Part shown: positions 1-7,301 of the stretch, in pieces | How positions within the stretch are numbered: the first letter of the stretch is position 1 | How the letters are laid out: each line of letters starts with the position of its first letter | Assembly (NCBI GenBank): GCA_018365455.1 | Contig: JAGZJZ010000004.1 | Location: forward strand, 1-64,000 | Length of the DNA stretch: 64,000 nucleotides | From: Clostridiales bacterium | GTDB lineage: Bacteria > Bacillota > Clostridia > Lachnospirales > Lachnospiraceae | Reading direction: 5' to 3' | The notes under the pieces: generated by a model | The model's database searches: none | The model's input: only the letters and a program-made list of their open reading frames with translations | Told to the model about the DNA's origin: nothing | Made by a program: the position numbers and the translations under genes

Positions 1-297
1 TGACAAAATGTCAAAAGGTCTATTAAAGTTACCCTTTAAGCAATTGAATAAAATATCAAATATTTTTTAATTAACTATTGACATTTATTAGCTGGACTTA
101 ATGTGTAAATGTGGTTGGATAGAGTACTGTTTCTTGCATATAAATTACCATAGATTAAGAATTTACCTAAGGATAATTTTTGTTGATATCCGTATAATTT
201 TTAGGTAAAATAAGATGAATAGTAAATCTGATACGATAATTAGGACGAGTTGACTTGGCTGGATTAGAGGTATTTACCAGATGCGAGGAGGATTCTT
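1..297. other. Intergenic leader before the AraC-type gene
   Basis: AT-rich stretch with no open frame I would support. A TTGACA hexamer lies at 78-83, but no convincing -10 box follows it at the usual distance. The last bases (285-297) carry the GAGGAGG ribosome-binding site of the next gene. Confidence 0.5.
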
Positions 298-1527
298 ATG
301 AACTTAAAGGATGTGCTGCAGTTTACAAGAAATATGATCGGTGCAGTGGCAGGAGTGCCTGCTCAGCTATTTGATCCAAAGAAACAGGAATGGGATGTGG
401 TTGATCTGTCCCTTCGTAAAATGCTGGACCCTGAATTTGACTACAAAGCCTACTTTGAAAAATATACAATACATATGGAAGAAAAAGTGTTTTATTGTCT
501 GACGGATAATTTTTCTCTTCATTATATATTTATGAAACTGCCCCGGGAATCTGACTGGTCCTATATGGTTATCGGACCGTATTTAGCCGAAAATCCCGAT
601 GACGGATTTTATACAAAAGTGATTGCCCGGAACCAGCTCACCGGCAGCACGATGACGGCGCTTAAAAATTTTTATAATGTACTTCAGATCGGAGATCATG
701 CAAGGGTAATTTCTGCCTTGAATATTCTGGCATCGTTTTTGTATGCAAGGGAAGAAGAGTGCCGTATAGAATTTCTTGAGGATCAGGAAAAGCGTCAGCT
801 TCTGGAGTCGTTTGTACCGGGCCCGGATATGTATTTCTCCATAAATGTCATAAAAGAAAGATATGATAAAGAAAATGAATTACTAAAGGCTGTAAAAAAA
901 GGAAATCAGGAAGCAGCAGTAATTGCCTACCATAATTTTACCAGTTACCGGATAGCACAGCGCAATAAGGATCCGTTGAGGGACAGGAAGAATCTCTCCT
1001 TTGTACTGAATACTCTTTTGCGCAAATCCTCTGAGACAAGTTATGTCCATCCGGTTTACCTGGATGAGATTTCCCATCGGTATGCTTTGAAGATAGAAGC
1101 TGCAATCTCCACAAAGCAGATAGAAAATTTAAATCTGGAGATGATTCGAAAATACTGCATCCTGGTCAGGAACCAATCCCTTCGTAACCACAGTCCCATC
1201 ATCAGAAAGGCGGTAGATTATATAAATCTGAACCTGAGCAGTCCCCTGGGTCTAAAGGATATTGCAGAGCTGTTTAATGTAAATTCCAGTTATCTTTCCA
1301 CGCTGTTTAAAAAAGAAGTGGGTGTAACCTTAACTGATTACGTGAACAAACAGCGGATAGATGCTGCCTTAAAGCTGCTTAATACCGGAGACATGCAGGT
1401 GCAGGACATTGCCTATTACGTAGGTATCTCTGATGTAAATTATTTTTCCAAGCTATTTAAGAAGCAGGTTGGGTACACGCCCAGCGGATATCGGAAAGAA
1501 ATTCAAAAAACTGATATTCTGAATTAA
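298..1527 (+). CDS. AraC family transcriptional regulator
   Basis: 409-residue one-component regulator. The C-terminal ~100 residues (about 300-400) form a double helix-turn-helix AraC domain: the stretch IAELFNVNSSYLSTLFKKEV is followed by the signature DIAYYVGISDVNYFSKLFKK and the typical GYTPSGYR ending. The N-terminal ~290 residues are a sensory region that I cannot assign to a ligand family; no membrane segment is visible. The ATG is preceded by GAGGAGG eight bases upstream. No enzyme or transporter gene is adjacent, and the next element downstream is the candidate large RNA, so the regulated target is not evident. The C-terminal domain call is firm; the ligand is unknown. Confidence 0.9.
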   Translation: MNLKDVLQFTRNMIGAVAGVPAQLFDPKKQEWDVVDLSLRKMLDPEFDYKAYFEKYTIHMEEKVFYCLTDNFSLHYIFMKLPRESDWSYMVIGPYLAENPDDGFYTKVIARNQLTGSTMTALKNFYNVLQIGDHARVISALNILASFLYAREEECRIEFLEDQEKRQLLESFVPGPDMYFSINVIKERYDKENELLKAVKKGNQEAAVIAYHNFTSYRIAQRNKDPLRDRKNLSFVLNTLLRKSSETSYVHPVYLDEISHRYALKIEAAISTKQIENLNLEMIRKYCILVRNQSLRNHSPIIRKAVDYINLNLSSPLGLKDIAELFNVNSSYLSTLFKKEVGVTLTDYVNKQRIDAALKLLNTGDMQVQDIAYYVGISDVNYFSKLFKKQVGYTPSGYRKEIQKTDILN

Positions 1528-1619
1528 CAGAATATTATATATAATTAATAAAATTAACAGTTCAAGAAACCATATTATATCATATTAAAAATTTATTTAA
1601 ATTTATTTCAGAAATAGTG

Positions 1620-1648
1620 TTGACAAATAAAATCTCCTGTGGTATTAT
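1620..1648 (+). promoter_or_regulatory. Promoter of the candidate large RNA
   Basis: Consensus -35 TTGACA at 1620-1625, a 17-bp spacer and -10 TATTAT at 1643-1648, giving a predicted start near 1655. No open reading frame follows for over 800 bp, so the promoter appears to serve a non-coding transcript. A 9-bp inverted repeat has one arm inside the spacer (TCTCCTGTG, 1633-1641) and the other (CACAGGAGA) at 1684-1692. Confidence 0.75.
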
Positions 1649-1654
1649 AACTTC

Positions 1655-2368
1655 ATCAACAAAACATGTACTTATCATAAATTCACAGGAGACGAGAAAT
1701 CCTGGAATGATTTTTGAATAAGGCATGTGGTTGTTTTAAATATTAAAACTTGTTGAAATGTTAAGGAAGAGGAGGTCGAGTCCAGTGGACACAGTTTCTA
1801 TAGTTTCAGTTCAATATGGTTGTGGTATGACAGTTGTTTCCTGCGAGAAAGACCTTTATCACATATAAAATTCCAAAGGAATCGGGTAGACGTTAGATAA
1901 TCGGAGAGATGATAGGTTGGAATTTATGGATAAAGAAAATAAATTGTCACCATATTGAAGGAATTACCACATAGTAGTTCAAAGGTTTTTAACAACTGTG
2001 TGAAGAAACAGTTATTAAAAAATATCAGTAGTCTATATAATCAACGAAGATATATTTATAGATCAGATTAAAATCAGATATTATTTATAAGAATTTCTAT
2101 TCTAATAAACCAATCGATTTATAATAGGATTATTTATATATTTAGAGAACTTATATAAACGAACGTATAGGAGATAAATATTTGCGAAAGATATAGTCGA
2201 AAGCTTTGAGTGAATAATTTCATATATTTAAATTATTTTTAAATATATCTCAAATAGAGATGCAGGAAATTAAGAAGATGAACCTCCGATTACATAAAAA
2301 GTAAATTACAATTAAATAATGATAAAAGTTACCAATAGCCGTTATCCCTATGATAGCGGCTATTTTTT
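1655..2368 (+). ncRNA. Candidate large structured non-coding RNA (~715 nt)
   Basis: No credible coding frame lies here, yet the stretch has its own consensus promoter and a strong intrinsic terminator at its end. Perfect helices seen by eye: 1810-1820 with 1949-1959 (11 bp), enclosing 1868-1876 with 1917-1925 (9 bp); hairpins 1733-1739/1743-1749 (7 bp) and 2222-2232/2238-2248 (11 bp), the latter inside 2205-2210/2249-2254 (6 bp); hairpin 1986-1998/2009-2021 (12 of 13 paired). GGAGGT 1771-1776 could pair with ACCTCC 2282-2287 and close the whole element. 1821-1827 can pair with 1965-1971, which would form a pseudoknot with the 11-bp helix. Size and layout resemble the ornate large RNA classes of Firmicutes (ROOL, GOLLD, OLE), but I cannot assign a class. 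Existence as an RNA gene is inference; the complementarities are seen directly. Confidence 0.65.
2334..2368 (+). terminator. Rho-independent terminator of the large RNA
   Basis: 13-bp stem AATAGCCGTTATC / GATAGCGGCTATT (one G-U pair) around the loop CCTAT, followed directly by six T residues. It lies between the candidate RNA and the next promoter at 2400, so it separates the two transcripts. Confidence 0.9.
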
Positions 2369-2399
2369 GTGAAAATATAATGAAATCACGGTTTTGGTT

Positions 2400-2428
2400 T
2401 TGACAACGAAAATCAGGTATGGTACACT
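2400..2428 (+). promoter_or_regulatory. Promoter of the TPR/acidic/P-loop protein gene
   Basis: TTGACA at 2400-2405, a 17-bp spacer, and TACACT at 2423-2428. It sits 32 bp after the upstream terminator and about 50 bp before the start codon of the next gene. Confidence 0.7.
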
Positions 2429-2479
2429 TAATGCAATTATGTAGAAAACTATGCAGACCCAAACTAAGAGGTGAATAAG

Positions 2480-5155
2480 TTGGATAAATTTGAATATAAT
2501 GCCAAGCTGGAAGAAATAACCAGACTGGCTGAACAGGAAGAATATGATGAAGCAGCTAAAATAGCAGACTCCATTGAATGGAAACGTGTCAGAAATGTAC
2601 GTACCTTATGCATGATTAGCGAAATATATGAAGCAAACGGACAACTGGATGACAGCAAGCAGATCCTGCTGCGTGCCTACCGCCGATCTCCTATGGTGAG
2701 AAGTATCCTTTATCGGTTGACCGAAGTTGCAATCAAAATGCGTGAGTTTGACGAAGCAGTTGAATTCTATACGGAATTTGTAAATGCGGCACCCAATGAT
2801 AACAGTAAATATGTTTTAAAATATAAACTATATAAAGGCAGAGGATCTTCTCTGGAGGAACAGATTGAGATTCTGGAAGAGTACAAACATAAGGAATACA
2901 CGGAACAGTGGGCATATGAACTGGCAAAATTGTACCACAAAGCCGGATTGGTTGAAAAATGTATTGAAGAATGTGACGATATAACTCTTTGGTTCCACAA
3001 TGGAAAGTATGTGGTAAAGGCTCTGGAACTTAAGCGGAATTATGTCCCGCTTACACCGGAACAGCAGACCATCTATGACAATCCAAGTGGAATTGTTGAT
3101 ATAAAAACAAAAGAAGAAACAGTGACAAAAGCAGTTCCTAAATTAGAAAAGGAAATTCTGAAAGGAATGCCTGAGACGGAAGAAGAAGCCCTGGCAGCCA
3201 ATATTATTGCTGCTACGGAGCGGGAGATTGCAGCATCGGTTGCGATGCATAAGCAGGAATCGGAAAGCTATGGCAGAGACGACAGTTATGCTGATGAGGA
3301 AGAGATGATTCGCCAGTATACGCCTGTGAAAGAAGCTCTCCAGGAAGAAAATATAGGAAAAGCAGAGTCAATTCCGGTCCTTCCGGCATATAATACAGCA
3401 GATTTGCAAATGGAGCTGGCTAAAAATATGCGAGAAATTTTATCAGGAATCAAGAAGCCTAAAGATGAAGACGATATGAACCCTGCTACCGTTATCGGGG
3501 ATACCTCCGGTGAAGAAGCTGCAGAAATGGAAGCAGAAGAAGCGGTTTATGCCGATAATCAGGAGTTCAGAGGGATTTCTATCGATGATGTACTTACTTC
3601 TATGAGTGGTGTGGAAGATGAGGATGAAGCAGATGAGGACGAATCCATGGTAGATGGGTATGACGAGGAAGATGCTGAAGATCTGGATGATTCAAATTCG
3701 GTAGAATATTATGATGAAGATTCGGATGGAGAAGCGTATGAAGAGTCTGATGAATACGATGATTCGGAAGATGCAATGGATGAAGAGGATTATGATGGAG
3801 AGCCGGATGGGGATGATCTGGATGCAGACGAAGAACCGTTAGATGAAGAGCTGCCGGAATATGATGCTGATTTGGAATATGATCCGGACGAAGACGATGA
3901 CAGAGATGAAGATACTGTAGATGCGGACGAAGTCGGGGAAGAATTCGAATACGAAGAGAATGCGGACGAAGACGCAGAAGATTATGAGTATGAATATGAG
4001 GAAGAACCGGAAGAGGTAGTCGAATACGAATATGATACGGATGATGAAGGCATAGAATACCAGGATGCAGATGAGCAGGAAGAAGAGTCGGATGCCCTGG
4101 ATGAAACAGATATGACAGATGAGCAGGAAATGCCGGATGTTGTGCAGATGCCGAATGAAATACAGATGCCGGACGAAGTGCAGATGCCGGATGAGATCCA
4201 AATGCCGGAAGCAGATGATCCGGGGGCAACGATTGACCTGTTGGCAGCCATTGAGGCAGCGGCAAATACATCTCATCTTCATTCTGATATGACAGTGAAA
4301 GACCAGATGTTAAATGATGTGGAAGAAAGCGTACATAGAGTTGCATCCGATCCGATGTATCACCCTGCACCGGAACTGAATGCGCATGTACCTATGACGC
4401 TTACAGAGTCACAGAAGACGACACTTGGATTTTTTGCCAGAATAAAGGGGCTGGATGCACAGCTTGCCCATGCTATTTCAAAAATCAGGGAAGGTAACTT
4501 CGGGTCAGGTAATTCCAAGATCGGAAATGTTGTCATAACAGGAGATGCAGGAAGCGGCAGAACGACTCTTGGTATTAACCTGGCCAAGGTAATCAGCCAG
4601 GAGAAGAGGCAGAGTTCAGCGAAGGTAGCTAAGATCTATGCGGAAGACTTTAATAAAAAGGATATTCCGGCGACCATATCCAAGATTGCGGGCGGTACAC
4701 TGATTATTGAAGAAGCCGGAGATCTGGATGAAAATGCAGTTGAGATGCTGGCAAAGGCAATGGAATTTAAGACGGATGGACTGATAGTGATTCTGGAAGA
4801 CGAGAAGAGCTATGTACGGGATCTTCTTGCACGTTATCCGGATCTGGCATGCAAATTTAATGTGAACATTACCATACCGATCTTTACCAATGATGAGTTG
4901 GTTTATTTCGGAAAAACTTATGCTAACGATAAGGATTACCATATTGAAGAACCTGCTGTGGGGCTTCTGTATGACCGGATTGGTGAGATCCAGTCTCCTG
5001 ATCATGCGGTTACGGTTGCAGATGTGAAGGATATTGTAGACCGGGCAATGAAACGCGTTGACCGCATCGGTATGAGAAAATTGTTCTCAAGCCTGTCAGG
5101 GAAGCGGTTTGATGAAGAAGACAGAGTTCTGCTCTGCGAGAAAGATTTCAGATAG
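2480..5155 (+). CDS. TPR-like, acidic-linker, degenerate AAA/P-loop protein
   Basis: About 891 residues. I choose the TTG at 2480 because AGAGGTG at 2467-2473 is then correctly spaced; a GTG at 2471 would overlap that site. Residues 1-220 are alpha-helical TPR-like repeats. Residues ~370-580 are an extremely Asp/Glu/Tyr-rich low-complexity region ending in MPDE(V/I)Q-type pentapeptide repeats. The last ~250 residues resemble a CbxX/SpoVK-like AAA domain: a Walker A-like GDAGSGRTT in which the usual lysine is arginine, and a Walker B-like TLIIEEAGDL. No signal peptide or membrane segment, so probably cytoplasmic. The architecture suggests a scaffold or regulator with altered nucleotide handling; the function is unknown. 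It appears monocistronic, flanked by its own promoter and terminator. Confidence 0.8.
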   Translation: MDKFEYNAKLEEITRLAEQEEYDEAAKIADSIEWKRVRNVRTLCMISEIYEANGQLDDSKQILLRAYRRSPMVRSILYRLTEVAIKMREFDEAVEFYTEFVNAAPNDNSKYVLKYKLYKGRGSSLEEQIEILEEYKHKEYTEQWAYELAKLYHKAGLVEKCIEECDDITLWFHNGKYVVKALELKRNYVPLTPEQQTIYDNPSGIVDIKTKEETVTKAVPKLEKEILKGMPETEEEALAANIIAATEREIAASVAMHKQESESYGRDDSYADEEEMIRQYTPVKEALQEENIGKAESIPVLPAYNTADLQMELAKNMREILSGIKKPKDEDDMNPATVIGDTSGEEAAEMEAEEAVYADNQEFRGISIDDVLTSMSGVEDEDEADEDESMVDGYDEEDAEDLDDSNSVEYYDEDSDGEAYEESDEYDDSEDAMDEEDYDGEPDGDDLDADEEPLDEELPEYDADLEYDPDEDDDRDEDTVDADEVGEEFEYEENADEDAEDYEYEYEEEPEEVVEYEYDTDDEGIEYQDADEQEEESDALDETDMTDEQEMPDVVQMPNEIQMPDEVQMPDEIQMPEADDPGATIDLLAAIEAAANTSHLHSDMTVKDQMLNDVEESVHRVASDPMYHPAPELNAHVPMTLTESQKTTLGFFARIKGLDAQLAHAISKIREGNFGSGNSKIGNVVITGDAGSGRTTLGINLAKVISQEKRQSSAKVAKIYAEDFNKKDIPATISKIAGGTLIIEEAGDLDENAVEMLAKAMEFKTDGLIVILEDEKSYVRDLLARYPDLACKFNVNITIPIFTNDELVYFGKTYANDKDYHIEEPAVGLLYDRIGEIQSPDHAVTVADVKDIVDRAMKRVDRIGMRKLFSSLSGKRFDEEDRVLLCEKDFR

Positions 5156-5265
5156 ATACTATTTAGGATATATTTGGATAGATACTATTCAGTAGATCAT
5201 TCTGAGTACGTAGATTGTTACAATGAAGTATATTAGAAAAAAGGGATCATAATAAATCATCTGCG

Positions 5266-5297
5266 AAAAGGAGTTTCTGAAGAGAAGCTCCTTTTTG
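5266..5297 (+). terminator. Terminator after the TPR/P-loop gene
   Basis: 13-bp stem: AAAAGGAG with CTCCTTTT, extended by TTTCT with AGAAG, around a GAAG loop and running into a T tract. It lies just upstream of the TetR promoter. Confidence 0.85.
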
Positions 5298-5326
5298 TTG
5301 ACATTTTGTATACCGAACGGTATAAT
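5298..5326 (+). promoter_or_regulatory. TetR promoter with embedded palindromic operator
   Basis: TTGACA at 5298-5303, a 17-bp spacer and a perfect TATAAT at 5321-5326. The spacer and -10 box contain the perfect 16-bp palindrome TATACCGAACGGTATA (5309-5324), the size and layout of a TetR-family operator. Binding there would block RNA polymerase, so the downstream TetR gene and the GH13/glgB genes read from the same promoter are probably autoregulated (inference). Confidence 0.8.
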
Positions 5327-5347
5327 AATAGCAGAAGGAGAATTTCA

Positions 5348-5923
5348 ATGGATAATAAACAGTTGATTATGGAAGCTGCACTGGAGTTATTTTACCATAA
5401 GGGATATGATGCAGTGGGAATACAGGAGATTGTAGAGAAAGCCGGGATCACAAAACCCACGCTATATTATTATTTTGGAAGTAAATATGGGCTGCTGGAA
5501 AGCCTTCTGAATACGCAGTTTGAAGAATTCAGGACACGGCTGGCTAATGCGGCTGAGTATAAAGGGGATCTCCCCATGACGCTTTATCATTTGGCTGGTG
5601 CATTTATTGATTATGCAATATCTCATAAGAAAACCTATATGTTAATGATGGCTCTGTTCTATTCGGCGAAGGATAACGATGCTTATCGTGCGGTTCAGCC
5701 GCTGGTGAGTAAGTTTTATCACATTATTATAGGTGTGTTTGAGCAGGCGGAAGGGCAGCTGGGAAATATGCGGGGACGCCAGAGGCAGTTTGCCATTGGT
5801 TTTATTGGAATATTAAGCCATTATATTTTAGTGGTATGTGATCAGACAGAAATGGAAATCATTGTTAGTGATGACACCAAGCGGAGCCTGGTGCATCAGT
5901 TTATGTATGGAATATATTCGTAA
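5348..5923 (+). CDS. TetR/AcrR family transcriptional regulator
   Basis: 191 residues from the ATG at 5348, chosen because AGAAGGAGA precedes it; upstream in-frame codons fall inside the promoter. The N-terminal HTH is clear: IMEAALELFYHKGYDAVGIQ, then IVEKAGITKPTLYYYFGSK. The C-terminal ligand domain is ordinary in size and unassigned. It is the first gene of a likely operon with the GH13 enzyme (15 bp downstream) and glgB, so it may sense a sugar or metabolite linked to alpha-glucan metabolism, although TetR proteins more often sense lipophilic small molecules. The family call is firm; the ligand is unknown. Confidence 0.92.
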   Translation: MDNKQLIMEAALELFYHKGYDAVGIQEIVEKAGITKPTLYYYFGSKYGLLESLLNTQFEEFRTRLANAAEYKGDLPMTLYHLAGAFIDYAISHKKTYMLMMALFYSAKDNDAYRAVQPLVSKFYHIIIGVFEQAEGQLGNMRGRQRQFAIGFIGILSHYILVVCDQTEMEIIVSDDTKRSLVHQFMYGIYS

Positions 5924-5938
5924 AGGAGATTGATAGAA

Positions 5939-7297
5939 ATGAATAAATGGTATGAAGAGGCAGTATTTTATCACATGTATCCCCTGGGAATGACAGGGGC
6001 ACCAAAAGAGAACAGAGAAAATAAAACAATTCACAGATTTCAGGAATTATTTCCCTGGCTGGCGCATATAAAAGAAATTGGGTGTACTGCAATTTATATA
6101 GGGCCGTTATTTGAATCTACCACACATGGTTACGATACGAAGGATTATAAAGTAGTCGACAGGCGCCTTGGTGACAACGAAGATTTTAAGAAGTTTGTGG
6201 AGATGGCCCATGGAGAAGGCATCAAGGTGATTGTCGACGGGGTATTTAATCATACGGGAAGAGAATTTTTTGCTTTTCAGGATATTAAACAGAACAGGGA
6301 AAATTCTCCTTACCGCAACTGGTATAAAGGAATTAATTTTGGGTGGAATACGCCATATAATGACGGTTTTGGTTATGAGGCATGGAGAAATTGTTTTGAA
6401 TTGGTTAATTTAAATCAGTCGGAACGTGCAGTAAGGGATTATTTACTGGATGTAATTCGTTTCTGGATTCAGGAGTTTGATATCGACGGAATCCGTCTGG
6501 ACTGTGCAGACTGCCTGGATTTTGATTTTATGAAAGAGATGCGCCGGGTAACGGAGTCTGAAAAAGAAGATTTCTGGCTGATGGGTGAAGTCATCCATGG
6601 GGATTACGCAAAATGGGCAAATGATGAAGTGCTTCACGCGGTTACCAACTATGAACTTCACAAGGGGCTTTATTCCGGTCATAATGACCATAATTACTTT
6701 GAGATTGCCCATACGGTGAAGCGTGAGTTTGATGAAAACGGCGGGATCTATAAGGGAAGAACGTTGTATTCCTTTGTAGACAATCATGATGTGGACCGCA
6801 TTATGAGCAAGCTGACTAATAAGGATCATGTCGATCCGGTTTATACGCTGCTCTATACACTTCCGGGAATTCCATCTATCTATTACGGTTCAGAATGGGG
6901 CGTTGAAGGAAAGAAGGAAGGCGGAAATGATGATCCGCTGAGACCGCATCTGATTTTGGAAGAATGTGAAAAGAATAATGAGCATCCTGAGATTATCCGG
7001 CATTTAAAGGAGCTTGGAGATATCCGCAAAGGAAACCAGGCACTTGCCAGTGGAATCTACCGGGAGCTGGTATTGACCAACCGCCAGTATGCTTTTGCCA
7101 GAATACTGGGGAAGGAAGCGGTGGTTATTGCGGTTAATAACGATGAAAATGCAGCAGTTATGACAATACCGCTGCCTGTGGAAGCAGAAAGCTGTGTGGA
7201 TGCTGTTACAGGGGAAAAGGTCGTTGCAGATCATGGTAAGATTACGTTAGAAGTAAAAGCGTGTGGAAGCGTAATAATAAAAATAAACCAGGGGTGA
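5939..7297 (+). CDS. GH13 alpha-amylase family glycosidase, cytoplasmic
   Basis: 452 residues from the ATG at 5939, with AAAGGAGA at 5922-5929; a TTG at 5930 lies too close to that site. The four conserved GH13 regions are visible: DGVFNHTG, DGIRLDCAD (nucleophile Asp188), GEV (acid/base Glu217) and FVDNHD (Asp284). There is no signal peptide and no CBM, so it should act in the cytoplasm on maltodextrin, cyclodextrin-like or glycogen-derived oligosaccharides. Its position directly before glgB fits glycogen or maltodextrin turnover. Exact specificity (neopullulanase/cyclomaltodextrinase versus alpha-glucosidase) cannot be read from sequence alone. Confidence 0.9.
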   Translation: MNKWYEEAVFYHMYPLGMTGAPKENRENKTIHRFQELFPWLAHIKEIGCTAIYIGPLFESTTHGYDTKDYKVVDRRLGDNEDFKKFVEMAHGEGIKVIVDGVFNHTGREFFAFQDIKQNRENSPYRNWYKGINFGWNTPYNDGFGYEAWRNCFELVNLNQSERAVRDYLLDVIRFWIQEFDIDGIRLDCADCLDFDFMKEMRRVTESEKEDFWLMGEVIHGDYAKWANDEVLHAVTNYELHKGLYSGHNDHNYFEIAHTVKREFDENGGIYKGRTLYSFVDNHDVDRIMSKLTNKDHVDPVYTLLYTLPGIPSIYYGSEWGVEGKKEGGNDDPLRPHLILEECEKNNEHPEIIRHLKELGDIRKGNQALASGIYRELVLTNRQYAFARILGKEAVVIAVNNDENAAVMTIPLPVEAESCVDAVTGEKVVADHGKITLEVKACGSVIIKINQG

Positions 7298-7301
7298 GAA
7301 G

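Noticed and set aside
2185..2200. AAAGATATAGTC inside the candidate large RNA resembles the 3' P7 (S) element of group I introns
   Set aside because: No matching GACTA-type R element, P3/P8 layout, split exons or homing endonuclease was found; the flanks show promoter and terminator signals instead.
3600..4370. Long open frames on the minus strand opposite the acidic region (up to ~256 codons, His/Leu/Pro-rich)
   Set aside because: They are the antisense image of GAT/GAA-rich Asp/Glu codons, have no ribosome-binding site, and the plus frame continues conserved domains on both sides.
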